A stretch of 64,000 nucleotides of DNA from contig SIRX01000030.1 in the NCBI GenBank assembly GCA_004563715.1, positions 1 to 64,000 on the forward strand, read 5' to 3'. The notes under the pieces are model-generated. The model searched no databases and was not told the origin of the DNA. It saw only the letters and a program-made list of their open reading frames with translations. This DNA comes from Actinomycetota bacterium (GTDB lineage: Bacteria; Actinomycetota; Rubrobacteria; Rubrobacterales; Rubrobacteraceae). Each line of letters starts with the position of its first letter. The first letter of the stretch is position 1. Positions 7,909 to 16,188 of the stretch are shown here, piece after piece. Position numbers and translations under genes: made by a program.

Positions 7909-8970
7909 GTGTCTTTTCAGGGAAAGGGCAACATCGTGTACGAGAAAGACGGTGAGAAGTACTTCGTGGTGGACGAACACATCCACTACTGGGACGCGAG
8001 CCCGGAGAACACCACCAACAAGTACGGCGAAGGCTTTATCAGCTGCTTCTACGACTACCACAAGAACCTGAGCCCGGAGGAGTACGTCTGGCCCTACGAG
8101 AAGTACCGCAAGTACTCCGAAGAGGACATGATGCACGACCTCTTCGAGATCGGGTACGTGGACGTTGCGATCTTCCAGTCCACCTACCTCACGGACTTCT
8201 ACGACAACGGCTTCAACACCACCGCGCGCAACGCCACCCTGCGCGACAAGTACCCGGACAAGTTCATCCTGAACGGCTCCTTCGAACCGCGGCGGGGCGA
8301 AGTCGGCCTGGAGGAGTTCGAGCGGAAGTACGAGAAGTACAACTTCACCGGCGTCAAGCTCTACACCGCCGAGTGGCACGAGGACTCCAAGGGCTGGAAG
8401 CTCGACGACTACTGGTCCCTGAGGCACCTGGAGAAGTGCATGGAGCTCGGGATCAAGAACGTCCACGTCCACAAGGGGCCGACGATCTGGCCGCTCAACC
8501 GCGACGCCTTCGACGTGGCCGATGTGGACCGCACGGCCAGCATGTTCCCGGAGCTCAACTTCATCGTCGAGCACGTGGGGCTACCGCGGCTGGAGGACTT
8601 CTGCTGGATCGGCACCCAGGAGCCCAACGTCTACGGCGGGCTCGCGGTAGCGATGCCGTTCATCCACGCCAAGCCCCGATACTTCGCCCAGATTCTCGGG
8701 GAGCTCCTGTACTGGCTCGGGGAGGACCGGATCCTCTTCGCCAGCGACTACGCGCTCTGGCAGCCGAAATGGCTGGTCGAGATGTTCGTGGACTTCGAGT
8801 ACCCCGGCGACGCGGAGTTCGACGACTACGACGAGGTCACGCCGGACATCAAGCGCAAGATCCTCGGTCTGAACGCCGCGAGGCTCTACGACATCGAGGT
8901 CCCCGAAGAGCTACAGCTCGTAACCGCCGATCAGGGCACGGGGCCGGTGGCCTCCCCCGAGAACCCGTAG
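7909..8970 (+). CDS. Amidohydrolase family (TIM-barrel metal-dependent hydrolase)
   Basis: YFVVDEHIHYWDASPENTTNKYGEGFISCFYDYHKNLSPEEYVWPYEKYRKYSEEDMMHDL... with terminal ILFASDYALWQPKW. From memory it resembles the amidohydrolase next to mimABCD/prmABCD monooxygenase genes. Confidence 0.85.
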   Translation: MSFQGKGNIVYEKDGEKYFVVDEHIHYWDASPENTTNKYGEGFISCFYDYHKNLSPEEYVWPYEKYRKYSEEDMMHDLFEIGYVDVAIFQSTYLTDFYDNGFNTTARNATLRDKYPDKFILNGSFEPRRGEVGLEEFERKYEKYNFTGVKLYTAEWHEDSKGWKLDDYWSLRHLEKCMELGIKNVHVHKGPTIWPLNRDAFDVADVDRTASMFPELNFIVEHVGLPRLEDFCWIGTQEPNVYGGLAVAMPFIHAKPRYFAQILGELLYWLGEDRILFASDYALWQPKWLVEMFVDFEYPGDAEFDDYDEVTPDIKRKILGLNAARLYDIEVPEELQLVTADQGTGPVASPENP

Positions 8971-8979
8971 GTCCCGGGC

Positions 8980-9702
8980 ATGACGGTACGCGAAGCGGTC
9001 CTGGACGCCCTCTCCAGCGTCCGGGACCCCGAACTCGACGAGCCCGTTACGGACCTCGGTTTTGTCTCGAACCTCGAGGTCGAGAGCGGGCTCGTCAGTG
9101 TCCGGCTGAGGCTACCCACGTACTTCTGCGCCCCGAATTTCGCTTACATGATGGTGGCGGACGCGAGGGAAGCCCTGCTCTCGGTCCCGGGGGTCCGGGA
9201 GGCGCGGGTCGTCCTCGACGACCATTACGCTTCAGCGGAGATCAACGGCGGCGTAAACGGGGAAAAGGGTTTTGACGGCGCTTTCGAGGGCGAGGCCGAG
9301 GGGCCGGACCTCGAAGAGCTTCGCCGGGTCTTCCACCGCAAGTCGTTCGTCGCCCGGCAGGAGAAGCTCTGCCGGGAGTTGCTGGCCCAGGGCTACACCC
9401 CCGCAGAGCTGGCGGACCTGTGTCTCGGCGGGCTCCCGGGCCCACGCTCGACAGCGGCGCGACAGTACCTGGAGCGGAGGTCGGACCTCGGCCTCGACGT
9501 CTCCGGAACGGCCCCGCTCATCGTGGACCCCGACGGCAACCGGGTACCCGAAGCGGCAGTCGTCCGCCACCTGCGCTTCGCCCGCACGGTCCGGGTGAGC
9601 ATCGAAGGGAACGCCACCCACTGCCGGGGGCTGCTCGCCACCCGTTACGGGTCGAGCCGGGTAGTAGGAGAAAAACCAGATAGAGAGGAGACTGCTGTAT
9701 GA
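8980..9702 (+). CDS. MIP18/DUF59 metal-sulfur cluster assembly-like domain with C-terminal extension
   Basis: MTVREAVLDALSSVRDPELDEPVTDLGFVSNLEVESGLVSVRLRLPTYFCAPNFAYMMVADAREALLSVPGV: DUF59-type N-terminus; overlaps the ADH start by 4 nt. Confidence 0.75.
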   Translation: MTVREAVLDALSSVRDPELDEPVTDLGFVSNLEVESGLVSVRLRLPTYFCAPNFAYMMVADAREALLSVPGVREARVVLDDHYASAEINGGVNGEKGFDGAFEGEAEGPDLEELRRVFHRKSFVARQEKLCRELLAQGYTPAELADLCLGGLPGPRSTAARQYLERRSDLGLDVSGTAPLIVDPDGNRVPEAAVVRHLRFARTVRVSIEGNATHCRGLLATRYGSSRVVGEKPDREETAV

Positions 9703-10760
9703 AAGCCGCACGCCTGCACCGCTACGACGAGAGCATCCCGGCCGACAGCCTGAAAGTGGAGGAGATCGAGGAGCCCAGGATAGAGGGCCCGCTGGACGTC
9801 ATCGTCCGCATCGGCGCCGCTGGCCTGTGCCGCACGGACATCCACGTCATCGAGGGCCAGTGGGCCCCCATACAGGATGCCGACGGCAACCTGCTGCCCT
9901 ACGTGCTGGGCCACGAGAACGCCGGATGGATCGAGGAGGTCGGCCCGGCGGTCACCAACGTCGAGGTCGGGGACACCGTGATCCTGCACCCCCTCATAAC
10001 CTGCGGCCTCTGCCGCTACTGCCGCGCCGGACGCGACATGCAGTGCGAGAACGGCGCGTTCCCCGGCATAAGCCAGGACGGGGGCTTTGCCCAGCTCCTG
10101 AAGACCAGCGCCCGCGCCTGCGTGAAGCTGGACCCGATCCTGGAACCGAAGGATATCGCGGCGCTCGCCGACGCGGGCCTGACCGCCCACCACGCCGTCC
10201 GCAAGTCCGTCCCGGAGCTCTACGCGGGCACGAACGCCGTCGTCATCGGCGCGGGGGGCCTCGGTCACATCGGCATCCAGTGCCTCAAGGCGATGACGCC
10301 CACGAACGTTATCGTGGTAGACCCGAACGAGGAGGCTCTCGCGCTCGCTAGAGAGTGGGGCGCGGACGAGACCGTGAAGGTCGAGGACGGCTACGTGGAC
10401 ACCGTGGTCGAGATGACGAACGGCGGCGCGGAGGTGGTCTTCGACTACGTCGGCGAGCGCGGCGCCCAGGACGACGCCTGGAACCTGACCCGGCCCGCCG
10501 GCTCACACTACGTTATCGGCTACGGCGGAAAGGTCGAGGTGCCGACGATAGACATCATCTCGACCGAGCGCAACATAATCGGGAACCTGGTCGGCACCTA
10601 CAACGACCTGGCCGAGCTGATGGACCTGACGGCCCGGGGCCTGGTGACGCTGCACACCTCGACCTACCCGCTGGACGCCGTCAACGACGCCATCCAGGAC
10701 CTCAACTCCGGCAACCTGCGGGGCCGGGGCATACTGGTGCCGGAGGGTGCCGCCGCGTAG
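9699..10760 (+). CDS. NAD(P)-dependent zinc alcohol dehydrogenase
   Basis: LCRTDIHVIEGQW...LGHENAGWIEEVG...CGLCRYCRAGRDMQCE...VIGAGGLGHIGIQCLKAM. Confidence 0.92.
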   Translation: MKAARLHRYDESIPADSLKVEEIEEPRIEGPLDVIVRIGAAGLCRTDIHVIEGQWAPIQDADGNLLPYVLGHENAGWIEEVGPAVTNVEVGDTVILHPLITCGLCRYCRAGRDMQCENGAFPGISQDGGFAQLLKTSARACVKLDPILEPKDIAALADAGLTAHHAVRKSVPELYAGTNAVVIGAGGLGHIGIQCLKAMTPTNVIVVDPNEEALALAREWGADETVKVEDGYVDTVVEMTNGGAEVVFDYVGERGAQDDAWNLTRPAGSHYVIGYGGKVEVPTIDIISTERNIIGNLVGTYNDLAELMDLTARGLVTLHTSTYPLDAVNDAIQDLNSGNLRGRGILVPEGAAA

Positions 10761-10768
10761 AGGGCCGC

Positions 10769-11443
10769 TCAGAGCGGCAGGAGGTCCAGGAAGTAGCGCC
10801 CGTCCCGGAGCACGACTTCCCCGGCCTCGAAACGTAGAGCTTCCTCGAAGCCCGGTCCGCCGTAGACGAAGGTGTGGAACTCTCCGTTCTCGCCGCCGGG
10901 GTCCACGCCGGATGGCAGGTCGGCGAGGAAGCTCTCGTCGATCCGCCGCCCGACCCAGGAGGCGTCGAGGACCGCCGCGTCCGCGCAGACGACGACCGCC
11001 TCGAAGCCCCGCCCGATGAGGTCCAGGATCAGGGCCCGGGTGTCGCGCCCCCAGAGCGGGAACAGGCCGCGCATCCCGAGCCCGGCCAGCAGCCGCTCGC
11101 GGTACTCCCGGATATCCTGGAGAAAGAGGTCTCCGAAGACCACCGGGCGCACACCCCGCTCCGCGTAGCCCGAGAGGGCCTCGCCCAGCCGCGACTCGTA
11201 CTCGGCGTTGGTGGCGCTCTCCGGGAGAGAGACCTCGTGCAGCGGCAGCCCCAGGGCCCCGGCCTGCCGCCGGAGGAGCTCGCGCCGGACGCCGTGGATG
11301 CTCACCCGGTCAAAGCCCTCCGTTACCGTCGTGATCAGGGCCTCCACCCGGTAGCCCCGGGCCTGGACCTCGCGCAGCGCCAGGCAGGCGTCCTTGCCGC
11401 CGCTCCACGAGACCACGACCCGCCGGTCACCCCGGTCACCCAT
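10769..11443 (-). CDS. Dph6-related ATP pyrophosphatase (diphthine-ammonia ligase-like)
   Basis: VVVSWSGGKDACLALREVQARGYRVEALITTVT...SIHGVRRELLRRQAGALGLPLHEV...GENGEFHTFVYGGPGF. Confidence 0.85.
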   Translation of the reverse strand: MGDRGDRRVVVSWSGGKDACLALREVQARGYRVEALITTVTEGFDRVSIHGVRRELLRRQAGALGLPLHEVSLPESATNAEYESRLGEALSGYAERGVRPVVFGDLFLQDIREYRERLLAGLGMRGLFPLWGRDTRALILDLIGRGFEAVVVCADAAVLDASWVGRRIDESFLADLPSGVDPGGENGEFHTFVYGGPGFEEALRFEAGEVVLRDGRYFLDLLPL

Positions 11444-12386
11444 CGTCGGCGAGACCCGGCACGCCGGGAACCCCTTTTGCGCGCCGCACCGCGCGCAGGA
11501 TAGCCTCGCGGGTAACGTCCGCGCCCCAGGCCCCGACCACGTCGGGCGAGGCCTCCACCGCGCCAGCCGAGGCTGCAAAGACCACGTCCCCGTCCACGCT
11601 GGTGTGGACCGGGTAGACGGCGCGGGCCATGCCATCGTGGGCCATCTGGGCCACCTTGTTTGCCTGGGGCTTGTCGAGCCGGGCGTTGGTGGCCACGACG
11701 ACCAGGGTAGTGCTCTCGCCCCACCGCATGCGGGCGTCGGCCCCCATCAAGAGCTCCACGCTGTCGCCCGGCGTGCCGTCGTCCTGTCGGGGTCCGGCCA
11801 GGATGCGACCGTCGTGATCCCGGACGTCGCCGAAGGCGTTGACGACGGCCAGCGCCCCCACTACCAGCCCGCCGTCGAGCGCAACGGAGGCAGAGCCGAG
11901 CCCGCCCTTCATCGCCCGGTCGAGGCCCGAGACCTTACCCACGGTGGCGCCGGTCCCCGCGCCGACGCTACCCTGGGCGAAGTCTCCGTCCGAGGCGGCC
12001 GAGGCCGCCTCGTAGCCCATTGCGGCGTCGGGACGCACCCCCGGAGAGCCGGCCATCAGGTCGAAGATCACGGCCGCCGACACCAGCGGTATCCTCGCCA
12101 CCCCCACGTCGAGGCCGACGCCCCGCTCCTCCAGAAAACGGACCACGCCGTCGGCGGCGGCGAGCCCGAAGGCGCTGCCCCCGGTGAGCAGCACGGCGTG
12201 CGTCTCGCGCACCCGGCCTATGGGCCCGAGCCGGTCGGTCTCCCGCGTTCCGGGTGAGGAGCCACGCACGTCCACGCCGACGATGGCAGGACGCGCGAAG
12301 ATCACCGCCGTGCACCCGGTCTGGCCTTCGGGGTCGGAGGCGTGGCCCACGAGCACGCCGGGCACGGCGCAGAGGTTATCCGGCAC
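11436..12386 (-). CDS. P1 family peptidase (DmpA / S58-like)
   Basis: VPGVLVGHASDPEGQTGCTAVIF...LLTGGSAFGLAAADGVVRFLEERG...GTGATVGKVSG...GSASVAL; overlaps the previous gene start by 8 nt. Confidence 0.85.
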   Translation of the reverse strand: MPDNLCAVPGVLVGHASDPEGQTGCTAVIFARPAIVGVDVRGSSPGTRETDRLGPIGRVRETHAVLLTGGSAFGLAAADGVVRFLEERGVGLDVGVARIPLVSAAVIFDLMAGSPGVRPDAAMGYEAASAASDGDFAQGSVGAGTGATVGKVSGLDRAMKGGLGSASVALDGGLVVGALAVVNAFGDVRDHDGRILAGPRQDDGTPGDSVELLMGADARMRWGESTTLVVVATNARLDKPQANKVAQMAHDGMARAVYPVHTSVDGDVVFAASAGAVEASPDVVGAWGADVTREAILRAVRRAKGVPGVPGLADDG

Positions 12387-12398
12387 GGCGGGCCAGCT

Positions 12399-13259
12399 CT
12401 ACTCCCCAGTCTCTTCCGGCCCGGAGTCCCCGGACCCGGGGGCATCGGTTCCGGGGGCTCCGGGTCCGGCATCGGGGCCGTCCTCTGCGAGGCGGCTGAT
12501 CGGGACGAGCTCCTGGTCGCTGCGCTTCGGGCCGAACTGGACGAGCACGGACTCCCGGACCATCGAGTAGTCTACCACCCGGCCCTCCCGGCCTTCGAGG
12601 TTGACGGCCGTGTTCTTGAACGGCGCCCGCTGCTTGAACTCCTTGTAGGTCTCGTGCTCGTAGCGCATGCAGCACTTCACCTCGCCGCAGCAGCCGATGA
12701 TCTTCTCGTTCGGGGTTACGCCCTGTTGCTTGGCGAGCCGGACGTTGACCGGCCCCATGCTCCGCGCGCCGCTCCACACGGCGCAGCACAGGGGCAGCCC
12801 GCAAGTGTCGCACCCGCCGGCGTCTCCCGACCGCTCGATAAACGTAAAGCGCACCAGCTCCACCCGGGCGTCGTACCGGGCCTCCAGCTTCTCCCGCACG
12901 ACGCCCAGGTTCACCTCCCGGTCCGCCTGGTACTTGACCTCCAGGTACTCCCCGTTCAGCGAGACGTCGCACCCGATAAACTGCACCCCGCCGATCCGGT
13001 AGTCCCGGGCCAGCTTCTGGGCCTCGTTGCGCACCTCACGGCCCAGTTCCCGGTTCGCGCTCTCCCGGCGCTCGTCGTCCTCCGTGAGGACGCGGGAGAT
13101 CTCGTACGGCTCGGCGTAGGGTTCGCGGCGGCGGGGCGTGAGCGCGACGCGCCCGACGACGTCCCCCACCTCGGTCTCGACGACGACCCGGTAGCCCACG
13201 CGGAGGTCGAGGTCCCGAGCGTGGCAGAGCCTCGGCACCCGCCAGCCGGAAACGCGCAC
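12399..13259 (-). CDS. ricT: PSP1 C-terminal domain protein, RicT/YaaT-like
   Basis: DCEP-like Cys-rich PSP1 region: EVKYQADREVNLGVVREKLEARYDARVELVRFTFIERSGDAGGCDTCGLPLCCAVWSGARSMGPVNVRLAKQQGVTPNEKIIGCCGEVKCCMRYEHETYKEFK. Confidence 0.85.
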   Translation of the reverse strand: MRVSGWRVPRLCHARDLDLRVGYRVVVETEVGDVVGRVALTPRRREPYAEPYEISRVLTEDDERRESANRELGREVRNEAQKLARDYRIGGVQFIGCDVSLNGEYLEVKYQADREVNLGVVREKLEARYDARVELVRFTFIERSGDAGGCDTCGLPLCCAVWSGARSMGPVNVRLAKQQGVTPNEKIIGCCGEVKCCMRYEHETYKEFKQRAPFKNTAVNLEGREGRVVDYSMVRESVLVQFGPKRSDQELVPISRLAEDGPDAGPGAPGTDAPGSGDSGPEETGE

Positions 13260-13261
13260 GT

Positions 13262-14350
13262 CTACGAGCCGGGGGAATACTCGGGTATCTTCTGCCGTAT
13301 CCGCGATAGCGCGACCTCCAGGATAGCCTCCGCGGAGACATTATACGTGAGGCCCGCCCGGGCTTCCCCGACCCCGAGCGCCATCCCGGCCCAGTCCGCC
13401 CCCGGATGCCGATCTACCAGGCCCCGGACCTCCTCTACCCGGTCCGCGTTGGCCGCCAGCTCCGGGACACCGGCCTCCACGGCCGCCGCGTCCCGGTACA
13501 CGAGCACCAGCAACTCCAGCGCCTCCCGCACCGCCGCGTCCCGCCCGGCCCGTCCGGCCCGCTTTGCGGCGTCTTTCGCCCGGCGGGTCCCGGGCTCCTC
13601 GAAGAGTCCCAGGACCTCCGCCTCCCGCGCCGCGCCGACCGCCTCGGCCCGGGCCACGATGGCGGCGGCCGCGCGGCGGCGGTCCTCGTAGTCTCCCTCG
13701 AAAGCGAACGCCGCCTCGAAGACCGCCGCGCGCAGCCCCGTAAGCTCGGGTTCCTCCGTGTACCGCAGGGAGAGGCCCACGCTCCCCCGGCCCAACGCCG
13801 CGGCCAGCGCCGGGTCGAGCGTAAATCCTTCCGCCCCCCGCTCTTTCAGAAACCGCTCCACCTCCGGGACCGGCACCGGGTCGAAGCGGACCGCCCGCGC
13901 CCGCGAGGCGATGGTCGGCAGCACCCCCTCCCGCGAGGCCGCCAGCAACAGGAACACCGCCATCCCCTCCGGCTCTTCCAGCGTCTTTAGCAGGGCGTTC
14001 GCCGCCTGGACGTTGAGCGTGTCGGCCTCCAGTACGAACACCCGGCAAACGCCCTCGAAGGGCCGGCTCGCCGCGAGGCGAACCACCTCGCGTACCTGCC
14101 CGATCGTTGTAAACACGCCTTCCGGCTCTACCTCTACCAGATCGGGATGCAGGCCACGGCGGGCCCGGCCTTCGGCCGGAGCGTTGTCGGCGGTCACCAG
14201 CGCCGCCCCGAACCGGAGCGCCACCGTCCGCTTGCCGACACCGGGGGGACCGTGGAACAGGTAGGCGTGCGGCGCGCGGTCGCCCTCCAGGTCCTTTTGC
14301 AGGCGGCGCAGGGAGGCCGCGTTGCCGACTATGCCCTCGAAAACCTCCAG
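13262..14350 (-). CDS. holB: DNA polymerase III delta-prime subunit (probable non-canonical CTG start)
   Basis: Continuous frame upstream of the track ORF reads LEVFEGIVGNAASLRRLQKDLEGDRAPHAYLFHGPPGVGKRTVALRFG...; Walker A is upstream of the first ATG/GTG/TTG (14224); CTG at 14350 is preceded by GGAGG with 9-nt spacing. Confidence 0.75.
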   Translation of the reverse strand: MEVFEGIVGNAASLRRLQKDLEGDRAPHAYLFHGPPGVGKRTVALRFGAALVTADNAPAEGRARRGLHPDLVEVEPEGVFTTIGQVREVVRLAASRPFEGVCRVFVLEADTLNVQAANALLKTLEEPEGMAVFLLLAASREGVLPTIASRARAVRFDPVPVPEVERFLKERGAEGFTLDPALAAALGRGSVGLSLRYTEEPELTGLRAAVFEAAFAFEGDYEDRRRAAAAIVARAEAVGAAREAEVLGLFEEPGTRRAKDAAKRAGRAGRDAAVREALELLVLVYRDAAAVEAGVPELAANADRVEEVRGLVDRHPGADWAGMALGVGEARAGLTYNVSAEAILEVALSRIRQKIPEYSPGS

Positions 14351-14351
14351 G

Positions 14352-14558
14352 CTACTCGTCCTCCGACCCGCCCCGGCGGCCGAGCGCGGAGCTCACGCCG
14401 GCCCCGATCGCCACGCCGATGCCGGCGCCGATGCCGATTCCCAGGGCGACGTTGTCCAACAGAAGGCCCATCGCCACGCCTACCGCGATCCCGAGGGCCA
14501 CGCCGCTGCCAACGCCTATTGTCCTGCGCTGGCCTGGATCCTCTGGTCCTCTGCTCAA
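14352..14558 (-). CDS. Small glycine-zipper hydrophobic protein (68 aa)
   Basis: MSRGPEDPGQRRTIGVGSGVALGIAVGVAMGLLLDNVALGIGIGAGIGVAIGAGVSSALGRRGGSEDE; stop codon abuts the holB start. Confidence 0.6.
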   Translation of the reverse strand: MSRGPEDPGQRRTIGVGSGVALGIAVGVAMGLLLDNVALGIGIGAGIGVAIGAGVSSALGRRGGSEDE

Positions 14559-14610
14559 GTTATCCTCTCCCCCCTCTGTAACCCCGTGCTGTCCGGTCTC
14601 TGCCGAAAGT

Positions 14611-15360
14611 TTAGCAGCGTCCGGCGAAAGCCCGCAGCACGGCCTCCGCCAGCTCCTCCGGGGGCCGCGCGGCGTCGAGCGCCTCTATCCTCCCGGGCTC
14701 CCGCCGCGCCAGCTCCTCGAAGCCCTTCTCCACCCGTCCCGCAAACCCGCCGCCGACCTTCTCTATCCGGTCCAGCGGCGCCCCGGAGTCGCGGGCGCGC
14801 CGGGCGCGCTCCGCCGCCTCCAGCCGCAGGTAAAAAGTCCTGTCGGGCATCGCGGCGCCCACGGCCCGGGCGTTCAGCTCGCGCACGGCCTCCGCGCCCA
14901 GCCCCCGGCCAAACCCCTGGTAGGCGATGCTGGAATCCAGGTAGCGCTCGCAGAAAACGTTCTCTCCCTTCTCCAGGCGCGGCAGGATAGCCCGGCGCGT
15001 GTGGTCCGCCCGCGCCGCCGCGTACAGGTAGGCCTCCGTCCAGGGGTCCATGTCCAGGGCCGGGTCGAGCAGCACCTCCCGGACGCGCTCGGCGGCGGGC
15101 GTGCCGCCCGGCTCGCGGGTAAAGTGGGTCGGCACGCCGAGGTCCGCCAGAAGAGGCTTGAGGTGCCGCACCAGGGTGGACTTGCCCGAGAAATCCAGCC
15201 CCTCGACCGTTACGAAGACACCCCTCGGAGGCGAAACGTCCGTCTTTCCGGGTTCTAGGCCGCGGCCCGGCCCAGAGCGTGCCGCTCGGCGGCGTCCACG
15301 TGCGCCTCGAAAAAGCGCCGGTGCTCGACACCGGCGCCGCGCATCGCCTCGGCGTGCCAC
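14611..15360 (-). CDS. tmk: Thymidylate kinase (start codon uncertain)
   Basis: GVFVTVEGLDFSGKSTLVRHLKPLLADLGVPTHFTREPGGTPAAERVREVLLDP...AYQGFGRGL; the only canonical in-frame start (GTG 15360) lies inside the PuuD-like gene. Confidence 0.85.
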   Translation of the reverse strand: MARRGDARRRCRAPALFRGARGRRRAARSGPGRGLEPGKTDVSPPRGVFVTVEGLDFSGKSTLVRHLKPLLADLGVPTHFTREPGGTPAAERVREVLLDPALDMDPWTEAYLYAAARADHTRRAILPRLEKGENVFCERYLDSSIAYQGFGRGLGAEAVRELNARAVGAAMPDRTFYLRLEAAERARRARDSGAPLDRIEKVGGGFAGRVEKGFEELARREPGRIEALDAARPPEELAEAVLRAFAGRC

Positions 15361-16019
15361 TGCACCGCCACGATCCAGCGCGACGAGAGGTCCCGCGACT
15401 CGACCGCCTCCACGATGCCGTCGGCGGCGTACGCGGAGACCACCAGGTCTTCCGCCAGGTCTTTTATGGCCTGGTGGTGGTACGAGTTGACCTTTACGGT
15501 GTCACCGCCGGTTATCCCGGCGGCCGCGGAGCCTCCGCGCACCTCGACCTCGTGCGTCGCCTGCCACTTGGGGGTCTCCTGGCAGTGCCTGAGCCCTTCC
15601 GGCCCGAGCTGGGAGGGTATGTCCTGGTAGAGCGTCCCGCCCAGCGCCGCGTTCAACACCTGCATCCCGCGGCAGATGCCGAAGATCGGGATGCCGCGCC
15701 GCAGGGCCGCCTTCAGGAGCGCCACCTCGAACTCGTCCCGCTCCGGGATGACGATGTCCAGCTCCGGGAGCGGCTCCTCCCCGTAGTAGCTGGGGTGCAG
15801 GTCGCTCCCGCCGCTCAACAGCAGCCCGTCCAGGCTGCCCACGATGTCTCCCGCGTCGCGATGCCCCACCACCGGCGGCAACACCACCGGCACGCCGCCG
15901 GCCTGGGCCACGCCCTCTACATAATCGAAGTCCGTCCTTATGAACTTGCCCAGCGGCCGAGTCGCCGTGGTCTCCAGGTCTTCTTTCAACGTCGCCGTTA
16001 CGCCGATTACCGGGGCCAA
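15255..16019 (-). CDS. Gamma-glutamyl-gamma-aminobutyrate hydrolase family (class I GATase, PuuD-like)
   Basis: PVIGVTATLKEDLET...DGLLLSGGSDLHPSYYGEEP...PIFGICRGMQVLNAALGGTLYQDIPSQ...VNSYHHQAIKDLA...VQWHAEAM. Confidence 0.9.
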   Translation of the reverse strand: MAPVIGVTATLKEDLETTATRPLGKFIRTDFDYVEGVAQAGGVPVVLPPVVGHRDAGDIVGSLDGLLLSGGSDLHPSYYGEEPLPELDIVIPERDEFEVALLKAALRRGIPIFGICRGMQVLNAALGGTLYQDIPSQLGPEGLRHCQETPKWQATHEVEVRGGSAAAGITGGDTVKVNSYHHQAIKDLAEDLVVSAYAADGIVEAVESRDLSSRWIVAVQWHAEAMRGAGVEHRRFFEAHVDAAERHALGRAAA

Positions 16020-16188
16020 ACTACCTCACCAATCAAAAACTTCATCTACTTTAACAAATCTTATAGTGCGGCAGAATAGCAGATAACCGCGGCCAACGTC
16101 CACAAAATAGCGTAGCCGGACAGCCGGGTGTAAATCGAGGTCCGTTTTGCGGGGGGCTTCTCGGGGAGGTCAAGGTCCAGCCGGCTCT

